A stretch of DNA of 37,914 bases from RPQK01 sp041946865 (GTDB lineage Bacteria > Acidobacteriota > UBA6911 > RPQK01): contig JBHGBF010000193.1 in the NCBI GenBank assembly GCA_041946865.1, positions 1 through 37,914 of the forward strand, read 5' to 3'. The translations under genes and the position numbers were made by a program. This document shows positions 23,912-32,239 of the stretch, piece after piece (within the stretch, counting starts at the first letter, position 1; the number at the start of each line of letters is the position of its first letter). The notes beneath the pieces were generated by a model. The model searched no databases, was not told the origin of the DNA, and was given only the letters and a program-made list of their open reading frames with translations.

Positions 23912-23938
23912 GAAGCGGCCAGCACGACGCCCCCCAGG

Positions 23939-24697
23939 TCACCACCAGCGGCGGGAGTCGGCTCTCTCGAATCGCGTCAACACGCTCACTTTTTCTTCAC
24001 GAATAATGGCGCGCATGATAAGCGCGAGGATGACACCGGCAAAGAAGCCGCCGATATGGGCCGCATATGCGACACCGCCTGTCTGGCTCGTGACTGCTAT
24101 CGCCCCGAGACCGTTTACGAACTGGAAGGCAATCCAGATACCGATAGCCAGGATGGCAGGTATCGAGATCACCTGGTAAAAAAAGACAGCGTGCACCCGG
24201 TTGCGCGGAAACAAGACCAGGTAAGCTCCCAGGACGCCGGAGATCGCCCCGGAAGCGCCGAGGCTCGGAATCGTCGACTGGGGATCAACAGCCACGTGAG
24301 CCACCGAGCCGATCAGCCCGGAGAGAACGTAAAACAGCAGAAACGGACCGGCGCCAAAGCGGTGTTCCACGTTGTCCCCGAAGATCCACAAGTAGATCAT
24401 GTTGCCCAGGAGGTGCACGACGCCTCCGTGCATGAACATTGCGGCAAGCAGCGTCAGGTAAATCGGACTGGGACCAGGGGCTTGAAACAGCTCGACCATC
24501 CCCCGGGGCGTCTCAATCGTTTGCGTGCCGACCAGGTCCTGCCCCGTCGCTATCTCCCTAGGGACAACACTCCATCCCGCCGTCACGTAAGGATCAGCGA
24601 GTTGCAGGAGAAAAACCACAATGTTGGCCACCACCAGGAAGATAGTCACATAGGCGGGACCGGAAAGCCCCCGATCATCATCCCCGATTGGGAACAT
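23939..24697 (-). CDS. Rhomboid-family intramembrane serine protease
   Basis: 252 residues with about six membrane helices. The catalytic serine is in GASGAISG and the histidine in AHIGGFFAG; the HLLGN motif gives the oxyanion-side residues. A loop of about 50 residues with Pro and Thr follows the first helix. Rhomboids cleave membrane proteins within or near their transmembrane helix; the substrate is unknown. Strong AAGGAGG ribosome-binding site 4 nt before ATG 24697. It converges on the alpha-subunit gene and is divergent from the ABM gene. Confidence 0.9.
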   Translation of the reverse strand: MFPIGDDDRGLSGPAYVTIFLVVANIVVFLLQLADPYVTAGWSVVPREIATGQDLVGTQTIETPRGMVELFQAPGPSPIYLTLLAAMFMHGGVVHLLGNMIYLWIFGDNVEHRFGAGPFLLFYVLSGLIGSVAHVAVDPQSTIPSLGASGAISGVLGAYLVLFPRNRVHAVFFYQVISIPAILAIGIWIAFQFVNGLGAIAVTSQTGGVAYAAHIGGFFAGVILALIMRAIIREEKVSVLTRFERADSRRWW

Positions 24698-24821
24698 CGA
24701 ACCTCCTTGGGTGAGAAGAGCATCCCCTTATCAATTTAGCCTTAACCTAAGGAAAATGGCACTGCCATTGCCGCGTTGCAACCCGCCGAGCGCCTTGCTA
24801 CGCTTCGAAATGGAGGGAAAC

Positions 24822-25127
24822 ATGCTGGTTGTTCATGTTCACATACACGTTAAGCCGGACGCCGTGGACGCCTTTCGGGCTGCCACGATCGAAAACGCCT
24901 CGCAAAGCGTAAAAGAACCAGGGATCGCCCGATTCGACTTCCTTCAACAGGCAGACGACCCGACACGTTTCGTGCTGGTGGAAGTCTACCGGAATGCCGA
25001 GGGGCCCGCGCGCCACAAGGAGACGGCGCACTATGCCAAATGGCGCGATACGGTGGTCGACATGATGGCCGAGCCCCGCACCAGCGTCAAGTTCTCGAAC
25101 GTGTTCCCCGGGGACGGGGGTTGGTAG
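24822..25127 (+). CDS. Antibiotic biosynthesis monooxygenase (ABM)-fold protein
   Basis: A 101-residue ferredoxin-like alpha/beta barrel protein of the ABM/YgiN/LsrG group. Signatures are VHVHIHVKPDAVDAFRAAT at the N-terminus, EPGIARFDFLQQADDP, FVLVEVYRNAEGPARHKE and a histidine-containing AHYAKWRD helix. Family members oxidise quinones or aldehydes without cofactor, degrade haem, or isomerise autoinducer-2; sequence alone does not say which. ATG 24822 has GGAGGGAAAC just upstream and gives the normal family length; an in-frame extension to 24711 is unlikely. Confidence 0.85.
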   Translation: MLVVHVHIHVKPDAVDAFRAATIENASQSVKEPGIARFDFLQQADDPTRFVLVEVYRNAEGPARHKETAHYAKWRDTVVDMMAEPRTSVKFSNVFPGDGGW

Positions 25128-25246
25128 GCCCCGGGCTGGGAGCTGTCCCGCCGGAGGCCTGGGTTCCACCTCCGGCGCGGACTTTCACGGCCGGCAGGAC
25201 CTCAAAGACGCAGTGATGAGGTTTGCGATTTGGGGCAACACGCCCA

Positions 25247-26635
25247 TTAGCTATTCCGCCATGGCTTGCGGTATTCGTAATCCAGCAACTGATTGGCTTC
25301 GGAGGAATTGGTAAACCTTTCCTTTTCCGGGTCCCATGCCAGCCTGGTCTTCGTGGCCAGCGCGATATTCGCAAGATGGGCGAAAGTCGTCGACCGATGC
25401 CCTTCTTCCAGATCACACCACCCCATCTGACGGGATTTTACGCAGTCGAGGAAATTCCGGATCATGTTGATCGTCGGGTTTTCCCGGGCTGGGAGGGCTT
25501 TCTTTTGATCCTGAATGCCTGCAGGGCCCTCCTGGAATTGCCCGGGCCTTGACGGCAGCACGTGGTACCCGCGATCGTCGATGTAGATGTTCGCCTGCGC
25601 GCCGCGCAACTCCACTTCCCCCTCGGGCAGCGTCGGCCCCCCGCTGGCTTCATAGACGCCAAAGACGGCCAGTGCCCCGGAAGCGAACTCAAAGGTCACT
25701 TCGAGCGTGTCGGGAATAGTGCGGTCGTCGGTCAACAGGTATTTGCCCCCGTGCGCACTGATCGCCACCGGGGCCTTCTCGTTCATCATCCACCGAATCG
25801 CGTCGATATAATGGACTCCCCAGTTGCCCATCTGCGACGAGTAGTCTTGCCACCAGCGGAACTTGTAAGGAGCGATGGTGTACTGGAAAGGCCGGAAGGG
25901 GCGTGGACCAAGCCACATGTCCCAATCCAGCCCGGCCGGCGGATCGCTCGGCTGCGCATTGCCAATTCCATTCGGGTACATGCGGCTCGTATAAAGCGCC
26001 CGCGCCAGGGTGACCCGCCCGAGTGCGCCTCCAGCTACCAGACCCACTGCCTCCCGATAGATGCTCGATCCGCGCCGGTTCAGCCCGACTTGCACGACCC
26101 GGTTGGTCCGCTTGGCCGTCTCCACCATCCGCCTTCCCTCGGCGATCGTGATCGTCAGTGGTTTCTCTACGTAGACGTCCTTACCGGCTTCACAGGCCAG
26201 GATCGTTTGGATTGCGTGCCAGTGATCGGGAGTCGCGATACAGACGGCATCGATATCCTTACGGTCAAGAAGCCGGCGGAAGTCCTTCTCCCGGGCGGGT
26301 TCCTGGGCGAACTTTTCCCCCATCTTCGGCACCTTGTTGCCGATCTCTTTCACGATTCTGGGGTCGACTTTGCTCCGGTCCCGCCACAGATAAGGTTCGT
26401 AAACATCGCAGAGCGCGACAACGTCGACCTCCGGAGCCGCCATGAAGTACCCGAGCAGCTCCGAGCCACGATTGCCGACTCCAATAAAGCCCATCCGTAC
26501 CCGTTCATTCGCGCCCAGCACCCGCTCGGCGGCCGGCCCCACCACCGTGTGGGCCGCCAATCCCGCCACCGTCGCGGCGCGTGCCGAACTTCCCAGGAAT
26601 GATCTGCGAGTCATGCTTGTCTGGCCGTCTGACAT
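25247..26635 (-). CDS. TAT-exported Gfo/Idh/MocA-family oxidoreductase
   Basis: 462 residues. A twin-arginine signal (TRRSFLG near residue 9) precedes an NAD(P)-binding Rossmann domain (GFIGVGNRGSELLG) and the EKPLT motif with the catalytic lysine, followed by the C-terminal beta-sheet domain (MGNWGVHYIDAIRWM). Export with a bound nicotinamide cofactor fits the periplasmic glycoside-modifying branch, where bound NAD acts catalytically. The DUF6807 protein at the window start often accompanies this family in other genomes, though here they are 24 kb apart. ATG 26635 has AAGGAGG 7 nt upstream; extension to 26761 is unlikely. Confidence 0.9.
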   Translation of the reverse strand: MSDGQTSMTRRSFLGSSARAATVAGLAAHTVVGPAAERVLGANERVRMGFIGVGNRGSELLGYFMAAPEVDVVALCDVYEPYLWRDRSKVDPRIVKEIGNKVPKMGEKFAQEPAREKDFRRLLDRKDIDAVCIATPDHWHAIQTILACEAGKDVYVEKPLTITIAEGRRMVETAKRTNRVVQVGLNRRGSSIYREAVGLVAGGALGRVTLARALYTSRMYPNGIGNAQPSDPPAGLDWDMWLGPRPFRPFQYTIAPYKFRWWQDYSSQMGNWGVHYIDAIRWMMNEKAPVAISAHGGKYLLTDDRTIPDTLEVTFEFASGALAVFGVYEASGGPTLPEGEVELRGAQANIYIDDRGYHVLPSRPGQFQEGPAGIQDQKKALPARENPTINMIRNFLDCVKSRQMGWCDLEEGHRSTTFAHLANIALATKTRLAWDPEKERFTNSSEANQLLDYEYRKPWRNS

Positions 26636-26902
26636 ATGAAGCCTCCTTGGTAACGCATGGTACCACCCGTCTGCCGGAGGCGGAAGGGGAGGACGCAGGG
26701 CTGACCCAGGGTAGGCCGCAAACAGCGCGGCCAACCCTTTTAGCCTTCGCTGGGTGCGCACGGAGGAGCTGTCCGTTTTCGATCGTTCTCTCAGATCCGC
26801 TGATCAACGGCCTTTCCGGCCTGTCCACACTCCTGTCGCCTTCTCCGTAATCTCTTATTAATCTCTTATCGACGGATCAGGGGAAGGGAAGGGGAAGGTA
26901 AG
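26636..26902. other. Repeat-rich intergenic, no gene
   Basis: Between Gfo/Idh (minus) and the propeller gene (plus). TAATCTCTTAT is tandemly duplicated at 26848-26858 and 26859-26869, followed by a purine-rich run of GGGAA/GGGGAAG units at about 26879-26902 leading directly into the 56-bp repeat. Plus-strand promoter elements are not evident. Confidence 0.45.
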
Positions 26903-26958
26903 GTAACCGCTCAGTTTTCTGCGAGCGAAGCGGCAGGCGCTTTTGGAGTTCATCATGC
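26903..26958 (+). repeat. 56-bp exact repeat, copy 2
   Basis: The second copy of the 16425-16480 sequence, identical by eye over 56 bp. It ends at the exact point where propeller-like coding similarity begins (Asn-Gln-Gly-Leu encoded from 26959), so it appears to have replaced the gene's original 5' end. Confidence 0.85.
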
Positions 26959-26982
26959 AATCAAGGCCTGGCTGAGTCGTAC

Positions 26983-29900
26983 GTGAAGAACATCAGCCAG
27001 GACCCCGAGGGCAGGGTGTGGTTCTCGCTCGGTGTAGTCGGGTCGTTTTCCGTACTGGACGGCTACACGGTTCAAAGCTATCCCTGCCCGGTGACCGCCG
27101 GCTCGATTTACGGGAGTGCGGCTGGACAGGCCTGGTCTCTGGATCAGGGCTCACCGATTCGTTTCGGAGGCGGTCGCTGGAAAAGCTACCCGCTTGCCGG
27201 GCTGGGCGTCCCGCTTGAGAACAACCCGATCCGCGGGATTTCCCCGTTGGGATTGAACGAGGTCGTCCTCCTCTTCTCCGATCGCATCCTGCTCTTTAAC
27301 GCGCAGACGGCCAGGATCGACGAACTGACGTCAAGCGCCCGGACCGGTATAGGGAACTATCTGGAGCTCCTGGCTCGGCTCGACGGTAACGGATTCTGGG
27401 TTAGCGGCCAGCGCGGGCTTATTTCCGCCAGCCGCGTGGCTGAAGGCCTGGCGGGTGTCCGGATTGTTCCGTTTCAGGCGCCGGCAGAGATCCAAGACCT
27501 CGGCCGCATGCACGAGAACGACAACGAGCTGTTCGTAACCGGCCGGGAAAGAGGCCAGACCATCGTGACGCGGTTTGACGGTGCCCGCTGGGAAGCGGTT
27601 TATTCGACAGCATCCGGGACCGTAGAAGGCTGGCGGGGACCGGGCAACGACGTCTGGATTCGCCAGGGTGACCTGCTGTTCGTTCTCCGCGACGGGCAGC
27701 TGCGTCCCATTGAACGCGAAGATGTTCTCTCCGGCTCCATACTGAACATCTTTACGGGCCGGGGCGGAGAGTTTTGGGTTGGAACGTCACAGGGGGCAGC
27801 CCACTGCTCCCGCAGCATCTGGCTCGCGCCTCCGGAACTGGAGCGGCTCGACAAGACCCCTTTTTCGGTCTGCGAGGATGCCCGCGCGAGGTTGTGGATC
27901 GGCTATAGGGATACGCTGGCTGTGCGTGAGAACGGGAAATGGCGCCTGATTCCCCTGCCCTCGAATGCGTCCCTGCGAAGCACCGGCGCTGATTCCTCTG
28001 TCGCGCCTCTCCCCAACGGTGAAATCCTGATGTGTGTGGATTTCCCATCCGGAGATCCTGGACAGGGTCTGATGGCCTTCAATCCCGATTCGGGAACTTT
28101 CAGGCCCGTGCCGCATCCCGACGGCCTGTCGGTGCGCATAATGCGCCAGCGAAGCGACGGGACCTTCCTGATCCAGTCGGGCGACGCTTACTCCTATCGT
28201 GTCGACATCTTCGACGGCAGCACGTTCCGACGCTATCTCGACTTTGGACAAAACCGCCTGGGAGACTGCCGCGCCATCTACGAAGCGGAGAACGGTGACG
28301 TCTGGATAGGGGGACTGGAAGGCCTGGCCCGGTACCGCAACGGGACAACCGATGTCTTCGGCTTCAGAGAGCTGGGACCCAAGAACGGTGTCTTCAGTCT
28401 GGGCGGGGCAGGCGCCGGCCGGATCTGGATCGGTGGCCGCAACCAGTTGGTCGAATACGACGGCCGGTCCTGGAAAGTCCTTCTTGACAGGATGGATCGG
28501 GTCCGGTCGATCCAGGCGTGCAAGAGCGGCGACGTCTGGGTGGCCTCCGGTACGGGCCTCCACCGCTATCACAACCGCCAGTGGATCACCCATACGGCGG
28601 ATGAAGGGCTTCCTTCCTCGATGGCCTGGGAAGTCTTTGAGGATCGCGAAGGGCGCGTGTGGTGCGGCACGACCCTGGGTCTTGCGCTGTACCAGCCGGA
28701 GGCTGACCGTGATGCGCCGGAGAGTTTCGTGCCGGCAGACAGGAATCTGCGGGAGGCGCCGCCGGGAGGCTCCGTCCGCCTGACCTTCGCCGGCAGCGAC
28801 CGCTGGAAGCTGACCAGGGATTCCAGGCTCCTGTTCTCGTCTCGTCTTGATCAGGGAGAGTGGACGGACTTCTCTGCGGAGACACTGGCCGCTTATGACT
28901 GGGTCCCTGCGGGCAGGCACACTTTCGAAGTGCGGGCCATGGACCGGAACGGCAATATCGACGGAAATCCGGCCTCCTTCGAGTTCACCGTCCTGTCGCC
29001 TTGGTACTTTCAGAAAGGTTTTCTGGCGATCGCCGGCATCGGCGCTCTCATTATTTTCTGGCAGGGAAGGCGGGCGTTCAGACACTACGCGGAACGAGGC
29101 CGGATGATCGAGCAGCTCACCAGCGCGAACGCCGAGGTCCAACAGAGAACCCTGGAACTGGCCTCCGCCAACGAGAATATCCGCAGGGAATTGAACGAGC
29201 GACAGAAGGCCGAACGCCTTGCCAGAGAGAGCGAAGCCCAGATTCGCGAGCTTTACGAGCAGATGGCCCGCTCCGTTGCCGAGCTGACCCACGGAATCAG
29301 CGAGGTGGCCGACATGGCAACGGACCTGGCCCAAGGCTCTCGCCAGATCAGCTCGGCCAGCCAATCGCTGGCAGCAGGATCGGCCGAACAAGCGGGCGCT
29401 GTTCAACACATATCGTCGGCCCTGAAGGTTGTGGCCGCAGGCACCCAGGAAACCCGCAGACACGCGGAGGAGTTGGGGACCCTGGCCGACACCGCCCGGC
29501 AAGCAACCAATACCGGCGTCAGCCGGATGCAACAGCTCAGCGCCGCAGTCGAGAAGATCAAGGCGTCCTCTGATCAGACCGGCCAGGTGATCAAGGCCAT
29601 ACGCGAGATTGCTTTTCAGACCAACCTTCTTTCGCTTAATGCCGCCGTGGAAGCCGCCCGAGCCGGCGACGCGGGTCGCGGTTTTGCCGTTGTCGCCGAG
29701 GAAGTCCGCAGCCTGGCCATCCGAAGCGCCCAGGCTGCTCAGGAAAGCGAAGCGCTCATTGAAGAGGCACAGCGTCACGCCGAACAAGGGGTTCAACTGA
29801 ATTCCCAAGTGGGTGTCGGACTGCAAGCCATCGAGAAGCAGGTCGACACCGTCAGCCAGGTTCTGAAGAGCGTCAAGAGCACCTTGGAGGATCAGAGCTC

Positions 29901-30102
29901 ACAACTCGAGGAAGTCGCGCACGGAATGGACCAGATCAACAAGGTCACTCAGGGCGCCGCTGGGTCGGCCGAGGAATCCGCCGGCGCCGCTTCCGAGATC
30001 GCCCAACATGCCTCCCGGCTGCAGAACCTTGTCCAGGTGCTCTCGGCGGCCCTTTCCGAGTTGAATCGCCTCCCGGGCGACAGACGCAAACAGCTCACGT
30101 GA
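26983..30102 (+). CDS. Two-component-type beta-propeller sensor fused to MCP signalling domain; 5' end probably truncated
   Basis: 1039 residues from GTG 26983. Residues 1-600 are Reg_prop blades (GRVWFS, GEFWVGTSQGA, GDVWIGGLEGL, GRIWIGG, GDVWVASGTGL, GRVWCGTTLGL), then a Y_Y_Y domain (about 600-675), one membrane helix (about 678-698), a coiled coil and an MCP output domain (IAFQTNLLSLNAAVEAARAG near 875). There is no HAMP. Proteins of this sensor type usually end in a histidine kinase or GGDEF domain; an MCP output is uncommon. No signal peptide is encoded. The propeller motif (NQGLAESYVKNISQD) already begins upstream of the GTG, at 26959, so the true N-terminus seems lost at the 56-bp repeat. 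Without export, the sensor could not face the periplasm. Confidence 0.82.
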   Translation: MKNISQDPEGRVWFSLGVVGSFSVLDGYTVQSYPCPVTAGSIYGSAAGQAWSLDQGSPIRFGGGRWKSYPLAGLGVPLENNPIRGISPLGLNEVVLLFSDRILLFNAQTARIDELTSSARTGIGNYLELLARLDGNGFWVSGQRGLISASRVAEGLAGVRIVPFQAPAEIQDLGRMHENDNELFVTGRERGQTIVTRFDGARWEAVYSTASGTVEGWRGPGNDVWIRQGDLLFVLRDGQLRPIEREDVLSGSILNIFTGRGGEFWVGTSQGAAHCSRSIWLAPPELERLDKTPFSVCEDARARLWIGYRDTLAVRENGKWRLIPLPSNASLRSTGADSSVAPLPNGEILMCVDFPSGDPGQGLMAFNPDSGTFRPVPHPDGLSVRIMRQRSDGTFLIQSGDAYSYRVDIFDGSTFRRYLDFGQNRLGDCRAIYEAENGDVWIGGLEGLARYRNGTTDVFGFRELGPKNGVFSLGGAGAGRIWIGGRNQLVEYDGRSWKVLLDRMDRVRSIQACKSGDVWVASGTGLHRYHNRQWITHTADEGLPSSMAWEVFEDREGRVWCGTTLGLALYQPEADRDAPESFVPADRNLREAPPGGSVRLTFAGSDRWKLTRDSRLLFSSRLDQGEWTDFSAETLAAYDWVPAGRHTFEVRAMDRNGNIDGNPASFEFTVLSPWYFQKGFLAIAGIGALIIFWQGRRAFRHYAERGRMIEQLTSANAEVQQRTLELASANENIRRELNERQKAERLARESEAQIRELYEQMARSVAELTHGISEVADMATDLAQGSRQISSASQSLAAGSAEQAGAVQHISSALKVVAAGTQETRRHAEELGTLADTARQATNTGVSRMQQLSAAVEKIKASSDQTGQVIKAIREIAFQTNLLSLNAAVEAARAGDAGRGFAVVAEEVRSLAIRSAQAAQESEALIEEAQRHAEQGVQLNSQVGVGLQAIEKQVDTVSQVLKSVKSTLEDQSSQLEEVAHGMDQINKVTQGAAGSAEESAGAASEIAQHASRLQNLVQVLSAALSELNRLPGDRRKQLT

Positions 30103-30249
30103 CCAGTTACCGGTTACCCGTTACCAGTTACCGGTTACCAGTTACCAGTTACCGGTTACCAGTTACCAGTTACCAGTTACCGGTTACCGGTTACCAGTTA
30201 CCGGTTGCCGGTTACCCGTTACCAGTTACCAGTTACCGGTTGCCGGTTC
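30103..30249 (+). repeat. Heptamer tandem array 1, 21 units of CCRGTTA
   Basis: By my count 21 consecutive 7-bp units without a phase break: CCAGTTA, CCGGTTA, a few CCCGTTA, and CCGGTTG towards the right. It begins at the base after the MCP gene stop and ends at the broken DinB gene. All plus-strand frames stay open and read as a repeated heptapeptide (SYRLPVT, SYQLPVT), a by-product of the 21-bp super-period. Same heptamer as array 2 but on the opposite strand. Confidence 0.95.
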
Positions 30250-30256
30250 AGCCAGG

Positions 30257-30610
30257 AGTTACCGTGAAGGTGGCTGGACCCGCAACGAACTGATCGGGCA
30301 CCTGATTGACTCGGCCTCAAACAATCATCAGCGCTTCGTCCGGGCACAGGAAGTGGCGTTCCTCGAGTTCCCGAAGTACGAGCAGGTCAACTGGGTTTCC
30401 CTTCAGAATTACAAACAAGCGCCTTGGCCGGAGATCGTCGACCTCTGGCGCCTGTATAACCATCACCTGGCTCGAGTCATCCAGACCGTTTCGCCGGAGA
30501 AGTTGAACGTCGGCTGCAAGGTCGGCCCAGCCGAACCGATGAGTCTCGGCGCACTGATCAAGGACTATCTGCGTCACTTAAAACACCATCTCAGCCAGCT
30601 TGGCGTTTAA
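30257..30610 (+). pseudogene. DinB/YfiT-like gene, 5' end missing
   Basis: An in-frame 117-codon remnant that starts within the fold: YREGGWTRNELIGHLIDSAS, then NNHQRFVRAQ and a closing DYLRHLKHHLSQLGV helix. The three metal-binding histidines expected in DinB/YfiT proteins (one in GHLID, two in RHLKHH) are present. The first 40-50 residues are absent, and upstream the frame enters array 1, which gives no initiator; the first in-frame GTG is at 30353. I read it as a gene cut by the array, flanked by arrays on both sides. A shorter product from GTG 30353 would lack the first histidine. Confidence 0.75.
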
Positions 30611-30627
30611 TCACAACCGGCAAAGTA

Positions 30628-30977
30628 AACCGGCAACCGGTAACCGGTAACTGGTAACCGGTAACTGGTAACCGGTAACTGGTAACCAGCAACCGGTAAC
30701 CGGCAACCAGCAACCAGCAAGCGGCAAACAGCAACCGGTAACCGGCAACTGGTAACTGGTAACTGGCAACCGGTAACTGGTAACCAGCAACCGGTAACCG
30801 GCAACTGGTAACTGGTAACTGGTAGCTGGCAACCGGTAACCGCTAACCGGCAACTGGTAACCGGCAACCGGTAACTGGTAACCAGCAACCGGTAACCGGC
30901 AACCGGTAACTGGTAACCAGCAACCGGTAACTGGTAACCAGCAACCGGTAACTGGTAACTGGTAACTGGTAACCGGT
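30628..30977 (-). repeat. Heptamer tandem array 2, 50 units, inverted relative to array 1
   Basis: By my count 50 units of 7 bp in perfect phase on plus: mostly AACCGGT, AACTGGT, AACCGGC and AACCAGC, with isolated variants AAGCGGC, AAACAGC, AGCTGGC and AACCGCT. A partial unit precedes it at 30615. Its reverse complement is the array 1 unit, so the arrays form an inverted pair around the DinB remnant. Array 2 ends 25 bp from the ada stop. The variants alternate semi-regularly, suggesting local block duplications. Confidence 0.95.
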
Positions 30978-31002
30978 ATTCCCGGTTACGAGCAGGTTCG
31001 GG

Positions 31003-32055
31003 TCAACACGCTTGTTTCTCCAAATCCAGCAGGAAACGCTTGCGCCAGATTCCACCTCCGTAGCCGCACAGCTGGCCGTCGGCCCCGATCACGCGGTGGC
31101 AAGGGATGATGATGCACATCCGATTGTCACCGTTGGCGCGGGCGACCGCTCGCACGGCTGCGGGACAGCCCAGCCGCCTGGCTTGTGCGGCGTAACTTGT
31201 CACCTGACCGTAAGGAATTTGGCGCAGACCTTCCCAGACCCGCTCTTGAAAAGCGGTGCCGTGAGTCAGGAGGGGAACGTCGAAGACTTTCAGTTCTCCT
31301 GCGAAATAGCTCTGCAGCTGGCGCTCGACCTCGTCAATCACCGGGCTGTCGCCGGGCGTGATCACACACTGGAGGCGGCGCTGGATCCGCCGGATCTGCG
31401 TTTCCAGCATAGGCCGATCGCAAAACTCCAGCAGACACAAGGCGTCGTCCATCGCACCCGCGATCATAGGGCCGAGCGGCGTCAGTATTCGGTTCACAAC
31501 TACGTGGTACTGCGAACGGGAACGGCCTGGGGAGTCCCCAAAGAGTTTCTGAAAGGCGTCGCGGAACCCGCTGAAGGACTCAAATCCATACTCATATCCA
31601 CTGTCGGTCAGGTCTCCGCCGTTGCGGATGCGTCCCAGCGCCAAACCCAGGCGCCTGGCGCGCTGGTAAGCGTGGAATGTCATGGAATGGTTGGCTTGAA
31701 ACCAGCGGCGAACCCGCAGGGGGTTAAGACCCAGCTCTCTCAAATCCTTGTCCGTCCACCGCCGGGTCGGATCTTCCTCGACCTGTGCCAGCAGGCTTTC
31801 GAGCCAGGCCGGCGGCGCCCCGGGCGGGTCCAGCGGGCGGCAGCGTTTGCAGGCCCGATAGCCCGCGAACAGGGCGTCTCGGACCGTGGGGAAGTATTCA
31901 AGGTGTTCCCTTTTCGGCTTACGAGCCGGGCAACTGGGACGGCAGAATATGCCGGTCGTCCGGACCGCCGTATAGAAAACGCCGTCAAACTGACTGTCTC
32001 GGGACCGAAAAGCCTGGTCCATGACGTCGACGGGAGGTAAAGTTCGTAGGCTCAT
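31003..32055 (-). CDS. ada: Ada-type bifunctional DNA alkylation repair protein/regulator
   Basis: 350 residues with full Ada architecture. N-terminal domain: FDGVFYTAVRTTGIFCRPSC and later CKRC, the four cysteines that bind zinc and repair methyl-phosphotriesters. Then an AraC-type helix-turn-helix (about 95-180; FQANHSMTFHAYQRARRL, FESFSGFRDAFQK). Then the O6-alkylguanine methyltransferase domain ending in IPCHRVIG, where the cysteine accepts the alkyl group. Methylation of the N-domain normally activates the ada regulon. I prefer ATG 32055; ATG 32076 adds seven residues, and neither has a clear ribosome-binding site. The stop lies beside array 2. Confidence 0.92.
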   Translation of the reverse strand: MSLRTLPPVDVMDQAFRSRDSQFDGVFYTAVRTTGIFCRPSCPARKPKREHLEYFPTVRDALFAGYRACKRCRPLDPPGAPPAWLESLLAQVEEDPTRRWTDKDLRELGLNPLRVRRWFQANHSMTFHAYQRARRLGLALGRIRNGGDLTDSGYEYGFESFSGFRDAFQKLFGDSPGRSRSQYHVVVNRILTPLGPMIAGAMDDALCLLEFCDRPMLETQIRRIQRRLQCVITPGDSPVIDEVERQLQSYFAGELKVFDVPLLTHGTAFQERVWEGLRQIPYGQVTSYAAQARRLGCPAAVRAVARANGDNRMCIIIPCHRVIGADGQLCGYGGGIWRKRFLLDLEKQAC

Positions 32056-32239
32056 ACTGCCAGTATCAACCAGCATTAAAGAAGTTTTCTACCGATAAAC
32101 GATCAGGGAATCTTCACTCGTGTGAGGCAGAGTCCTGCCCGGATCCTGCCTGCGTTGGGCGCTCCCGCAGCAGCATCGCGTTTTCAGAAGTTTGTCAGTT
32201 TCTGGCTTCCTGGCTTAAACTTCCGGAACGGAGAAAGCT

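Noticed and set aside
27787..29826. Long minus-strand open frame opposite the propeller-MCP gene
   Set aside because: It is a codon-bias shadow of the high-GC coding strand; its product has no domain, and the plus strand has clear propeller and MCP motifs.
30099..30293. Open frame reading as a repeated SYRLPVT heptapeptide (and the minus-strand equivalents over array 2)
   Set aside because: Any 7-bp tandem repeat without stops gives open frames in several phases; this is array DNA, not a repeat protein gene.
30103..30977. CRISPR array
   Set aside because: Units are only 7 bp with no unique spacers and no cas genes are in the window.
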